This document shows positions 14,979 to 22,736 of a DNA stretch of 41,606 nucleotides, piece by piece. Location of the stretch: positions 1 to 41,606 of the forward strand of contig MKSU01000029.1 in NCBI GenBank assembly GCA_001897375.1, read 5' to 3'. The position numbers and the translations under genes are program-made. Position 1 is the first letter of the stretch. Every line of letters begins with the position of its first letter. A model generated the notes under the pieces. That model had not been told where the DNA came from, searched no databases, and saw only the letters and a program-made list of their open reading frames with translations. Source of the stretch: Sphingomonas sp. 67-36. GTDB taxonomy: Bacteria; Pseudomonadota; Alphaproteobacteria; Sphingomonadales; Sphingomonadaceae.

Positions 14979-15896
14979 TGCCTACCCCCGAAGCCCGGGC
15001 GCCCATCGTCCTGTCCTACGGCGTCGGCGTCGATTCGACCGCGTTGCTCGTCGAGCTTGTGTCGCGCGGCGCGGCGCCCGATCTCGTGCAGACCGCCGAC
15101 ACCGGCTCCGAGCGCGACGAATTCTACCGTTATCTCGAACGCATGCAGGCATGGATGGACGAGCGCCGCATCGCCAACGAGGTCGTTCGCTATGAGCCGA
15201 AACGGTTCAAGCATTGGCCGCCTTACGGCTCGCTCCACGCCAACGCGCTCACCAAATGCGACGCTGCCGTCGATTTCGCTGGGCCGACATTCGTGCAGCC
15301 TCAAGTGGAAGCGCGCTCCGGCCGACGCGTCGCTCAAGGCGTGGCCGCCGGCGCGCGATGCCTGGGCGCGCGGCGAGCGTGTGATCCGGCTGATCGGCTA
15401 CGACGCCTCGCCGGCGGATACGCGGCGCTACAATCACGCCGTCACGATATCCGAGCCACTCTTCGACATCCGCTATCCCTTGCGCGACTGGGGCTGGACC
15501 CGCGACGACTGCGTCGCGCGGATCAAGGCCGAAGGGCTGCCGGTCCCGATGAAGTCAGCCTGCTGGATGTGCCTCGGCATGAAGCCCGAGGAGGTCGAGA
15601 CGCTGCCGCCGCGCCAGCTCCGCCTCATCGTCCTGATGGAGGCGCGCGCGGCGCCGCGGCTGCGCACGGTCGAGGGCCTCTGGCGGTCCAGCACCAAGGC
15701 CCGGCCGGGCCGGATGACCGACTTCATCCGCGCCCGCGGCTTGCTCCCCGCCGACGAGATCGACGCCATCGTCGCGCGCGCACCGACCGAGCTGGTCGCC
15801 TTCCAGCAGGGCGCGGCCGCGATCCCGCTCGAGCGTCGCCCCTCGATCGAGACCTGGCTCGAACAGTTCAACACCCGCCTGGAGACCTTGTCATGA
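14978..15896 (+). pseudogene. PP-loop (PAPS-reductase-like) gene, second copy, frameshifted
   Basis: The N-terminal part reads SYGVGVDSTALL, a PP-loop, then ADTGSERDEFY. Family-like sequence continues in one frame to about 15254 and then in the next frame as NATLPSISLGRHSCSLKWK, ERVIRLIGYDA and SACWMCLGMKPEE, to the stop at 15896. The two halves join in the A run at 15254-15256 if one base is removed (or two added). The whole would be about 305 residues. It overlaps GHKL upstream and DUF3768 downstream by a few bases. It may be a true mutation, a sequencing error or, less likely, programmed slippage. Confidence 0.85.
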
Positions 15897-16255
15897 ACGT
15901 CTCGACCGTCGCAGCCTCCCGCACGTCGCGGATCGCCGAACTCAACGACCGCGTGCGCGAAGGGTCCGATCCGACCGCGCGGATCCTGATCACGCGGGCC
16001 TGCCTCGCGACCTTTTGCGGGGGTGACACCGCTGCCGGCCTCCTCGCCCAGGCCGGGTTGATGGCGGCGGTGCGCGCCACTGAATTCACCGCCGATTGCC
16101 CCGAGCGCGACTTCGCCGAGCTCAGCTTCCGCGGCGAACGCGTGTTCCTGAAGGTCGATTATTACGACGAGACCCTGACCTGGGGGTCTGAAGACCCGGC
16201 CGATCCGGCGCGGACCGTGCGGGTACTCACCGTCATGATGCCGGAGGATCTGTGA
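15893..16255 (+). CDS. DUF3768 domain protein
   Basis: The 120-residue protein contains RIAELNDRVRE near the start and ends with VFLKVDYYDETLTWGSEDPADP and RVLTVMMPEDL, the features of DUF3768. Function unknown. Its ATG overlaps the stop of the frameshifted PP-loop gene (ATGA). Because of that frameshift, the upstream N-terminal frame runs open straight into this gene. Confidence 0.88.
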   Translation: MNVSTVAASRTSRIAELNDRVREGSDPTARILITRACLATFCGGDTAAGLLAQAGLMAAVRATEFTADCPERDFAELSFRGERVFLKVDYYDETLTWGSEDPADPARTVRVLTVMMPEDL

Positions 16256-16449
16256 TGCGCCCGATCGCCCCAGCCACGTCGAACGACCGGGTCGCCGTCG
16301 CGCGCGCCTGCGCGCTCCTGCGCGAGGCCCGCGATCTCCTGCGCAGGACAGGGGCGCCGCGCGCGCACAAGGCCGTGATCCGCGGGCTCAAGAGCGCCGA
16401 GGGCGCCGAGCGCCACGTCGCGCACCGGCTCCGCCGCTCGACATCGTGA
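16255..16449 (+). CDS. small basic hypothetical protein
   Basis: The 64-residue product begins MRPIAPATSNDRVAVARACALL and is largely a single arginine-rich helix pair. Its ATG overlaps the DUF3768 stop by one base (TGATG), which supports translation. No family recognised. Confidence 0.55.
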   Translation: MRPIAPATSNDRVAVARACALLREARDLLRRTGAPRAHKAVIRGLKSAEGAERHVAHRLRRSTS

Positions 16450-16483
16450 CGATCGGGGCCAGCGCCACCTCGGCCGGACAGCA

Positions 16484-16502
16484 AAGAGGAGAGGGAAGGG
16501 GA
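16484..16502 (+). repeat. purine tract before the DUF6878 gene
   Basis: AAGAGGAGAGGGAAGGGGA precedes the next gene by 26 bp. Member of the recurrent tract class. Confidence 0.65.
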
Positions 16503-16527
16503 CGGGCGATCCATGAAGGAGACAGCC

Positions 16528-17427
16528 ATGCCCCGGCACATCGACATTGGCGGCGCGCCCGCGCACGCCGAATGCGCGCAGCTCGGCCAGACCGAGAATT
16601 TCGACAGCGTCAACCGTCTCGAGGTCCGGCTCTACGAGGCCGCGATCACGGCGCGTGTCGGGCTGCCGCCCGACGGCTGCGCGTTCGAGGCTCGCGAAAA
16701 CCGGCACGACTTCGGCGTCTATCGGACGCTCGCGCTGCGGATCGACGATGAAGCCGACTTGGCCGTCGCCGCCTATGCCGCCGCTGTTGCGGAGGGTCTG
16801 GGCTATTGGACCGAGGCCGGCTTCGCACCGCCCATCCAATATGCGCTGGGCGGCGGCAGCACGACGTTCGGCCGGTCGTTCGACGACATCATCCGCGGCG
16901 CGATGATGACGACGCGCCCTTCCGAAGACGGGAAGTTTCCGATCCCCGAGTTTGCGACGCTCCACGGCAACCTCAAGCAAGCCTTTCCGGCAATCGCCGC
17001 GACGCTCGAGCTCTGCGACCCCGGCGCGCAGGCGCGCCAGGCCCTCGCGCGCGCCAAGGCCCCGATCCTCGCGATCATGGCTGAGGCCGGGATCGGTCAC
17101 ATCGCCATCGACTACGACGGCGGCGGCGACGAGGGGCAGGTCCATGAGTTTCAGGCAACCAACGTCGCCGGCGAAGCGGCCGAACTGCCGACGGTCGACT
17201 GCGAGAGCGTGACGCTCAGCTATCGAGGCGAGACGATCAGCGAGATCGTGTCCTTCCAAGACGCGCTCGACGCCTTCGCCAGCACCGCGCTCGAGGCCCT
17301 CCACGACGGATGGGAGAATGGCGAGGGCGCCTACGGGACCGTCGAGATCGATGCACGCACCGGCGAGGCCACGCTGACCCACAACATCCGCGTGATCACC
17401 GCCGACACCAGCGTCTCCAGCCTATGA
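16528..17427 (+). CDS. two-domain protein with C-terminal DUF6878-like domain
   Basis: The 299-residue protein has an unrecognised N-terminal domain (MPRHIDIGGAPAHAECAQLG onward, with YALGGGSTTFGRSFD). From about residue 185 comes a DUF6878-like domain: GHIAIDYDGGGDEGQVHEF, then ALHDGWENGEGAYG and VEIDARTGEATLTHN. AAGGAGA precedes ATG 16528; ATG 16513 in the same frame is poorer. Function unknown. It opens a run of four small hypothetical genes. Confidence 0.75.
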   Translation: MPRHIDIGGAPAHAECAQLGQTENFDSVNRLEVRLYEAAITARVGLPPDGCAFEARENRHDFGVYRTLALRIDDEADLAVAAYAAAVAEGLGYWTEAGFAPPIQYALGGGSTTFGRSFDDIIRGAMMTTRPSEDGKFPIPEFATLHGNLKQAFPAIAATLELCDPGAQARQALARAKAPILAIMAEAGIGHIAIDYDGGGDEGQVHEFQATNVAGEAAELPTVDCESVTLSYRGETISEIVSFQDALDAFASTALEALHDGWENGEGAYGTVEIDARTGEATLTHNIRVITADTSVSSL

Positions 17428-17437
17428 GGGACCGCCC

Positions 17438-17794
17438 ATGTCGCACTGCTATTATCATGCGCTCTCCTCGGTGAAGCGCTGGGGCGGCGTCGCCGCCGAC
17501 TATCTCCCGGTCCACCAATGGTTCGACGAAAGCAAGGCGATCCTCGCCGATCCGCGCCACCGCGCGCTCCGCCATCATGCCGAGGGCATCTTCATGGCGG
17601 AGCGGCTGTTCGGCATTTCCATCACCAACGCCGACGGCCGTGTCGTCCCGGTCCGGCTTATCGGCGAGCAGCATGTGACCGAAGACTTGGGTCACATCCC
17701 CAGCTTCGCCGATTGGGCGCGGCTGATCGCGCCCGCCGCCTGGGTCACGCGCGGAAATCCCAAGGGATCGCCGGGCCTCGACACCGCACACTGA
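17438..17794 (+). CDS. DUF6915 domain protein
   Basis: The 118-residue protein matches the DUF6915 pattern almost throughout: HALSSVKRWGGVAADYLPVH, FDESKAILADPRHRALRHHA, EGIFMAERLFG and VGEQ-like GEQHVTEDLGHIPSFADW. Histidine-rich helices suggest a possible metal site, but no activity is known. It starts 10 bp after the DUF6878-like gene. Confidence 0.85.
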   Translation: MSHCYYHALSSVKRWGGVAADYLPVHQWFDESKAILADPRHRALRHHAEGIFMAERLFGISITNADGRVVPVRLIGEQHVTEDLGHIPSFADWARLIAPAAWVTRGNPKGSPGLDTAH

Positions 17795-17806
17795 AAGGAA
17801 TCGGCC

Positions 17807-18514
17807 ATGTCGAACAGCTATGTGCATGCCAGTTTCGCCATCGCGGTGACATCCGCCGAGGCCGAGGCACTTGTCGACGTCGCACGCGCGGTCGAGGCGA
17901 TCGAGGATGCGGCAAGCGATCCTGCGGTCGATCTCGCCGGGCGATACGAGACACTCTCGCCGGCGTTCCGCTCCGCTTTCCCGGCCGAGCCCGGGAACCC
18001 CTTCGGCTCCTTCGTCGCCATATTCAGCGACCCCGACTATCCTGTCCTCGGGTTCACCATCGAAGCACTTGAGCCCCGTCCCGATGGCCAAACCGACTTT
18101 ATCCTGTCCGGCGACCAGTTCGGCGTCGAGGAGGCTGCAACCCTTCTCTTCGCCATCTGCAAGTCGGCGCTCCCGTTCGGCTTCGAATATGCGATGACCT
18201 GCGACCGGCTGCGCCCGGGCGAATTCGGTGGCGGGTTCGTCGTCATCGACCCCGAAGGCATCGGCTACCACGGCACGCGAGACGGTCTCGACCGCGCGCT
18301 CACGCGGCAGGCCGCGGACGACGATCGTTGCTTCGTGCTGTCCGCGCGCGACCCGCAGCACGGACTGCGCTTCTGGAACCGCGAGGCCGGCTTCGGTCCG
18401 CTCGAGCATGCGAGCCCGTTCGGGAGCGCCGAGGTCGAGGCCCCGGGCTTCGCCATGCCCATCGTTACGGCGTCCAACGTATGGATGGCGCTGCCGCGCA
18501 AATTTGCGCCATGA
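17807..18514 (+). CDS. conserved hypothetical protein
   Basis: The 235-residue soluble acidic protein begins MSNSYVHASFAIAVTSAEA. It shows alternating strands and helices (FVAIFSDPDYPVLGFTIEAL; GGGFVVIDPEGIGYHG). AAGGAA precedes the ATG. No family is recognised. It overlaps the next gene by 4 bp. Confidence 0.6.
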   Translation: MSNSYVHASFAIAVTSAEAEALVDVARAVEAIEDAASDPAVDLAGRYETLSPAFRSAFPAEPGNPFGSFVAIFSDPDYPVLGFTIEALEPRPDGQTDFILSGDQFGVEEAATLLFAICKSALPFGFEYAMTCDRLRPGEFGGGFVVIDPEGIGYHGTRDGLDRALTRQAADDDRCFVLSARDPQHGLRFWNREAGFGPLEHASPFGSAEVEAPGFAMPIVTASNVWMALPRKFAP

Positions 18515-18807
18515 ACGCCGCGACGCGCTTCATCGTCGCGCTCTACTGGGTCGACCTCGCCTACGGCGGTCCCGAGGAGGGTGGCTGGTGGTACGATACC
18601 GGCGAACTCGCCCGGCCGCTCCGCGTTTGTGCCACCGAGGCCGCCGCGGCGGCGCTCGCGGCGCGCGTCAACCGCCTGCTGGCCCGGCTCCAGCGCCACC
18701 GTCGCCCGGTCCATTCGGTCGCCTATGACGGCGGCCGCTGCGCAGCCCTCGTCTTCGAGGCGACCGCGCCGCCGCGCTTTCCCGATGCGAGGCCGCATAA
18801 CGAATAA
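18511..18807 (+). CDS. small hypothetical protein
   Basis: The 98-residue product starts MNAATRFIVALYWVDLAYGG and is coupled to the gene before it by an ATGA overlap. Tryptophan- and arginine-rich, no transmembrane segment of convincing length. Function unknown. Confidence 0.6.
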   Translation: MNAATRFIVALYWVDLAYGGPEEGGWWYDTGELARPLRVCATEAAAAALAARVNRLLARLQRHRRPVHSVAYDGGRCAALVFEATAPPRFPDARPHNE

Positions 18808-18859
18808 CCGCAGCGTCGGCGGGCGACCGCTCGCGGACGCCTTCTTTAAGGAGGGGACC

Positions 18860-19087
18860 ATGCCCGACTTCCGCATAACCGTCACCGAGACGTTCGGCGC
18901 GCCCGAGGGCACGACGCTGCTCGACGACGCCCGCGGGTTGCTCCTGCCGACCGGCGAGATCATCAAGCCCTGGATCGTGCTCGAGCTCAATGAGGACCGC
19001 GATCTCAGCGGCGCCGACATGGACCGGCTGGGACTCGATGTCGGGCTCGACTTCGCCCGGATCGTCGAACCGCTCGCCGACATCTAA
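18860..19087 (+). CDS. small hypothetical protein
   Basis: The 75-residue acidic protein (MPDFRITVTETFGAPEGTTL...) has one of the strongest ribosome-binding sites of the window (TAAGGAGGGG, centred about 9 bases before the ATG). Predominantly beta N-terminus, acidic helix at the C-terminus. No family recognised. Confidence 0.65.
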   Translation: MPDFRITVTETFGAPEGTTLLDDARGLLLPTGEIIKPWIVLELNEDRDLSGADMDRLGLDVGLDFARIVEPLADI

Positions 19088-19188
19088 GTCTGAGCAGGCC
19101 TTTCGCGCCGCCGACCGTGAAGCGTCCGGCTGCGGCCCATTCTCCAGGGCGCCGGACCAGCTCGGCAGTGACCGACCGTCCAGATGGT

Positions 19189-19205
19189 GAGGGGAGGGGG
19201 AGGGA
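19189..19205 (+). repeat. purine tract before the macrodomain gene
   Basis: GAGGGGAGGGGGAGGGA precedes the macrodomain gene by about 50 bp. Member of the recurrent tract class. Confidence 0.7.
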
Positions 19206-19254
19206 GCGAGCGCGTTTCGATCTCAGATCCGGGACCGCCTCAGGAGGCTCCACG

Positions 19255-19695
19255 ATGGCGATCAGCCGACGCTCCGGCGACCTCACGCTCGATGATGCCG
19301 ATCTGCTCGTCAACGCCGTCAACACGGTCGGCGTGATGGGGAAGGGCGTTGCGCTGGCCTTCCGCCATCGCTGGCCCGGCATCATGTCCTCCTATCAGCA
19401 TGCCTGCCGGACGGGCGGCCTGACGGCGGGCGGCTGCATTCTGCTGCCGCTTGACGACGGGCGGCACTGGGCGGCGCTGGCGACCAAAGGTCACTGGCGC
19501 GACCCCTCGAGGCTCGAATGGATCGCCTCGGGCCTGGCGACGCTGGCGCTGCGCGCCCGCACCGCCGGCATCCTGTCGATCGCCATTCCCCCGATCGGCT
19601 GCGGCTTGGGAGGCCTCGACTGGCGCGACGTCGCTCCGCTCGTCGCCGCCACCCTCGGCGCATTCGACCTTCGGCTCTACAACGCACCGTTCTGA
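19255..19695 (+). CDS. DarG-like macrodomain protein
   Basis: The 146-residue protein is a single macrodomain. Near the N-terminus is VNAVNTVGVMGKGVALAFRHRWP, the ADP-ribose-binding motif of the DarG/TARG1 type; SIAIPPIGCGLGGLDW forms the second ligand loop. Members remove ADP-ribose from proteins or from DNA thymine or guanine. No DarT-like ADP-ribosyltransferase is visible in the window, and no C-terminal DarG antitoxin domain is attached. CAGGAGG precedes the ATG. A role reversing DNA ADP-ribosylation is inference from context. Confidence 0.85.
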   Translation: MAISRRSGDLTLDDADLLVNAVNTVGVMGKGVALAFRHRWPGIMSSYQHACRTGGLTAGGCILLPLDDGRHWAALATKGHWRDPSRLEWIASGLATLALRARTAGILSIAIPPIGCGLGGLDWRDVAPLVAATLGAFDLRLYNAPF

Positions 19696-19784
19696 CGATC
19701 GTCGTTCTCCCGGCCGTGGCGCCCCTCGGCATGCCGCCACCGAAGCGCCGATTTCAGTTCGTCCCATCCCACTTTGAACCAGTC

Positions 19785-19837
19785 CCGACCCAGGGGTCGG
19801 ATGGGCGCGTTCGCGCCTGCCCGGCCTGAAGGCCGGG
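19785..19837. repeat. three tandem short hairpins
   Basis: Three adjacent inverted repeats occur: CCGACCC/GGGTCGG (19785-19800), GGCGCG/CGCGCC (about 19804-19817) and CCCGGCC/GGCCGGG (19820-19837). They run into the purine tract at 19834-19857, just before the DUF736 gene. There is no T-run, so this is not a standard terminator. Confidence 0.6.
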
Positions 19838-19857
19838 GAGAGGGAGGGGGAAGGGAG
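19834..19857 (+). repeat. purine tract before the DUF736 gene
   Basis: A G/A run containing GAGAGGGAGGGGGAAGGG, 47 bp upstream of the DUF736 start. Member of the recurrent tract class. Confidence 0.65.
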
Positions 19858-19903
19858 ATGGTGTCACGGACAATGGGTTCGAGACAGCATCAGGAGAAGC
19901 ATC

Positions 19904-20407
19904 ATGAACATCGGCAATCTGAAGGCGAACGCGGACGGCATCGTCATGGGCCGCATCACCACCCTGAGCGTCGCGATGACGGTCGCGCTGCGTCCCGTCG
20001 CCAGCTCCAACGAGAAGGCGCCCGCGTTCGACATGATGGCGCTCAGCGCCGACCGTCGGCAGTGGATCAGCGTCGGCGGGCTGTGGGAGTTCACCTCGAC
20101 CGCGACCGGCGAGGCCTTCCTTTCGGGCCGGATCGACGATCCGAGCCTGGCCAAGCCGCTCGACGTCGCGCTCTTCCGCCAGCAGGACGGGTCCTACAAC
20201 GTCGCCTGGCGGCGGCCGCAGACCCGCTCGGCGCTGCCGACGACGGCGGCGACCTCGGGCGGTGACGAACTGCCGCCGTTCCCGGGCGACGCCGCGGCTC
20301 CCGCGGGCGGGCCCGACGGCGGCGGCGACGGCCTCGGCGAGTCCACCGCGCCCGCGCCCGAGGCGAAGCGCCGCGGCGCCAAGGCGGACGAGCCCGTCAC
20401 GGCCTGA
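19904..20407 (+). CDS. DUF736 family protein
   Basis: The 167-residue protein starts MNIGNLKANADGIVMGRI and reads on through SSNEKAPAFDMM and WISVGGLWEFTSTATGEAFL, then LDVALFRQQDGSYNVAW, the standard DUF736 layout. DUF736 proteins are widespread on alphaproteobacterial plasmids and integrative elements; function unknown. The last 65 residues are a low-complexity Pro/Gly/Ala tail not typical of the family. CAGGAGAAG precedes the ATG, and a terminator follows. Confidence 0.9.
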   Translation: MNIGNLKANADGIVMGRITTLSVAMTVALRPVASSNEKAPAFDMMALSADRRQWISVGGLWEFTSTATGEAFLSGRIDDPSLAKPLDVALFRQQDGSYNVAWRRPQTRSALPTTAATSGGDELPPFPGDAAAPAGGPDGGGDGLGESTAPAPEAKRRGAKADEPVTA

Positions 20408-20454
20408 GCACACCGGCGGGGCGGCTGGCCAACGGTCGTCCCGCATCGACATGG

Positions 20455-20487
20455 AGGGGTCGCTCCACGCGGAGCGGCCCCTTTCTT
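20455..20487 (+). terminator. rho-independent terminator
   Basis: AGGGGTCGCTCC, loop ACGC, GGAGCGGCCCCT, then TTCTT. Placed 48 bp after the DUF736 stop. Confidence 0.85.
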
Positions 20488-20837
20488 GCGTTCGCCTGGA
20501 CAGCGTCAGGCGCGGGTTCTGCGCCCGGATCGGCCGCGATGGTCGTCCCCACATAACAAACCAAATACTCTCTCTATGACTTCCTAGTCTGGCATGCGAG
20601 GTTGGCGCTGCGGTCAAGGATGAGCGGTCCCCCCAATTTTCACGGCGCCGACACTCGGGCTGACGCCCTCCCTTACGACACCGAGAAAATCGGCTCCCCC
20701 GCTCACGAGCGCTAACCGGGGTCCGGCCCGTCTGCGACGGACCGGCTTCCCGGTTAACGTCCCTGACCGAGCTGACCACCGCATGCCGGATGATCGGGGT
20801 CATCGAGTGGATGACGTTTCACCGATTGGAGGCAATC
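20488..20837. other. intergenic region with repeat element copy 1
   Basis: This 350-bp stretch between a terminator and the DUF2493 gene holds no gene I can support. Its main content is the 87-bp element at 20614-20700. GGAGG before ATG 20838 is the ribosome-binding site of the next gene. Confidence 0.65.
20614..20700 (+). repeat. conserved-ends element, copy 1
   Basis: Left end TCAAGGATGAGCGGTCCCCC then AATTTTC; right end GAGAAAATCGGCTCCCCC. The same two ends recur at 22553-22635 around a different middle. ATTTTC and GAAAAT can pair, flanked by GAGC and GCTC. It sits about 140 bp upstream of the DUF2493 gene and could be a leader RNA, a small mobile element or a protein-binding site. Confidence 0.75.
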
Positions 20838-21833
20838 ATGACCAGCTTCAACACCTTCGCCGATCTCGGCCAGCACCTGATCGCCGAACGCGCGTCGCGC
20901 GCGACCTACGACGACGGCGTCGCGGACACCTACGACGGCAGCTTCGTCGAGACGAGCGAGCTCGCCAAGCTCACCTTCGTCGACGCGCCAGAGGCGATGG
21001 ACATGCCCGACCCGCAGGCCTGCGCGGTGGCGATCGAGATGATCGTGGGCACCATCTTCGACGTGCTGCGCGACAGCCGGATGGAGGAGTTCGCGCAGCA
21101 GCTTGCCTGGGGTGTCGTCAACAGCTTCCACATGACTGCCCGGCTCACCGAGGGCCGTGAGGACGATGCCGCCAAGAAGCTCGGGGATCTCGCGCGCAAC
21201 TACGATCCGTCCGAGATCTACGCAGTCGAGCTGGAGGAGACGCAGCTCCTCACCCAGACGCTGCAAGGGTGCCGTGAGGCACTCGAGGCGATGCGCGACC
21301 ACGCCTCGAAGGTCTATCACGTCGAAACCGGGCGGCCCTTCACCGCGACGCGCGGCTCGCAGGTTGCCCGCACCGGAGTCACCGCCTCGCAGATCAACGC
21401 GCGGGACTATCTCGCCGCCCGCAATCGCCAGCGCCGCGAGGAGTTCGCGCCCGAAGGACCCATCGTCGTCGTGAGCGGCGGCATGGAGTGGCACGATCAC
21501 GAGGTGCTGTGGGAGCGCCTCGACGCGATCCGCGAGCGCGTGCCCGAGATGATCGTCGCGACCACGGGGATGCGCAAGGGCGTCGATGCGATCGCGACGT
21601 CGTGGGCGACCGCGCGCAAGGTCAAGTCGATCGCGTTCGTGCCGGACCGCCGGCTCGGACAGCGCGCCGCGTTCGTCCGCAACGAAAACCTCGTCAAGCT
21701 GCGCCCGGTCGAAGCGATGGTCTGCGAGGGCTCGGGCATCCAGGCCAATCTCGCGCAGCGGCTGCGGGCGGCGGGGGTTCCGCTACACATCTTCCGCGTC
21801 GCCCAGCAGCAACCGCTCGTGCGTCGCGCCTGA
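20838..21833 (+). CDS. DUF2493 (SLOG-type) protein
   Basis: The 331-residue protein has a helical N-terminal domain (MTSFNTFADLGQHLIAER..., with SASR-like spacer SRMEEFAQQLAWG) and a C-terminal Rossmann-like DUF2493 domain. The latter includes IVVVSGGMEWHDHEVLWERL, then MIVATTGMRKGVDAIATSWA and EAMVCEGSGIQANLAQRL. DUF2493 belongs to the SLOG superfamily of nucleotide-ligand sensors, which includes DprA and CARF-linked defence proteins. The ligand is unknown. GGAGGCAATC precedes the ATG. It is monocistronic with a strong terminator. Confidence 0.87.
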   Translation: MTSFNTFADLGQHLIAERASRATYDDGVADTYDGSFVETSELAKLTFVDAPEAMDMPDPQACAVAIEMIVGTIFDVLRDSRMEEFAQQLAWGVVNSFHMTARLTEGREDDAAKKLGDLARNYDPSEIYAVELEETQLLTQTLQGCREALEAMRDHASKVYHVETGRPFTATRGSQVARTGVTASQINARDYLAARNRQRREEFAPEGPIVVVSGGMEWHDHEVLWERLDAIRERVPEMIVATTGMRKGVDAIATSWATARKVKSIAFVPDRRLGQRAAFVRNENLVKLRPVEAMVCEGSGIQANLAQRLRAAGVPLHIFRVAQQQPLVRRA

Positions 21834-21842
21834 ACGGACGTC

Positions 21843-21884
21843 GGGAGCGGCTCCGGCTTCGGCTGGAGCCGCTCCCATTTTTTT
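21843..21884 (+). terminator. rho-independent terminator
   Basis: Perfect 12-bp stem GGGAGCGGCTCC/GGAGCCGCTCCC with a 10-base loop, followed by ATTTTTTT. It ends the DUF2493 transcript. Confidence 0.95.
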
Positions 21885-21963
21885 GGTCGCGAGGGACGCG
21901 GCGCTCGGGCGCATCGAGCGCCGCTCGCGCCGCCAGCAGCAGGCTTACGCCTGCCGGTGAAAG

Positions 21964-21979
21964 GCGAGGGGGAAAGGAA
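21964..21979 (+). repeat. purine tract
   Basis: GCGAGGGGGAAAGGAAG lies 30 bp before the gene at 22010. Member of the recurrent tract class. Confidence 0.6.
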
Positions 21980-22009
21980 GGTTGGAAGCGGACATTCGGG
22001 GAGAGCGCC

Positions 22010-22348
22010 ATGACCACCGCATGCGACATTGCCAACCGATGGGATCGCGTGCTCCCGGCCGCGTTGGTCTCGCCCGACCGCTTCGAGGCCTTCGCCGCGC
22101 ACGTCCGCCATGCCAACCAAACCTACGCGCTTGCTCGCGGCAGCTTCGCCGTGCTGGTGGCGGCGGTGCGGCCGTTCGCGCTGGCGACGCTCGTGCGCCT
22201 GCTCGGCGACGACGACGATGTCGTCGCGGTGCTCGACGAGGCGCAATTTCTCGGCCGCTGCGTGGCGCTGACGCCGCGCCCGGACTGGGGATACAGCCTC
22301 TCGCTCGCGGTGGCACGCGACCAGGGTTCGCCGCTGATCCAGGCCTAG
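22010..22348 (+). CDS. conserved hypothetical protein
   Basis: The 112-residue, mainly helical protein starts MTTACDIANRWDRVLPAALV and includes FEAFAAHVRHANQTYALARG and LVRLLGDDDDVVAVLDEAQF. GGGGAGAG lies directly upstream of the ATG, and a terminator follows 25 bp after the stop. Function unknown. Confidence 0.65.
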   Translation: MTTACDIANRWDRVLPAALVSPDRFEAFAAHVRHANQTYALARGSFAVLVAAVRPFALATLVRLLGDDDDVVAVLDEAQFLGRCVALTPRPDWGYSLSLAVARDQGSPLIQA

Positions 22349-22373
22349 CCTCCGCCCGGAACAGCGCGCGATC

Positions 22374-22417
22374 GGGGCAGCGTCGCGATCCCCCCGCGCG
22401 GCGCTGCCCCCTTTTTT
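22374..22417 (+). terminator. rho-independent terminator
   Basis: GGGGCAGCGTCGCG pairs with CGCGCGGCGCTGCCCC around a short C-rich loop, followed by CTTTTTT. Confidence 0.9.
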
Positions 22418-22736
22418 GCCCGCTGCTCTCGCGTCCAAATCCGCGCCGCCCAGGTGCCTGTCCGGGCTCGCCTGCGGCATCGCTCCGGCGGCCCCCAAAC
22501 CAAGCCTCTTCTCTCACAGAAGTCCGATGATGCCATGCGCGCCAATGCCGCCTCAAGGACGAGCGGTGCCCCCAATTTTCAGCTGGCTCCGCGTCCGCTG
22601 CGCTCCCGCTCCACCATCAGAAAATCGGCTCCCCCACTCGCCGCTGCGCGGTCGCCGGCAAGCCGGCGATCCTTGACCCGGCGCGCCGCGCACGACCGCC
22701 GAATGCCGTCTTTTCGACAGACAGCAGGAGGCCAAC
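22418..22736. other. intergenic region with repeat element copy 2
   Basis: About 320 bp without a supportable gene. It carries the conserved-ends element at 22553-22635 and a GCCGGC-type hairpin near 22653-22668. The next gene begins with CAGGAGG upstream of ATG 22737. Confidence 0.6.
22553..22635 (+). repeat. conserved-ends element, copy 2
   Basis: The same ends as 20614-20700 (TCAAGGACGAGCGGTGCCCC at the left, AGAAAATCGGCTCCCCC at the right) enclose an unrelated centre of similar length. It lies about 100 bp upstream of the gene at 22737. Confidence 0.75.

Noticed and set aside
14657-16255. Apparent 532-residue fusion of a PP-loop N-terminus with DUF3768
   Set aside because: The middle is out-of-frame sequence; the real PP-loop C-terminus lies in the neighbouring frame and DUF3768 has its own start at 15893.
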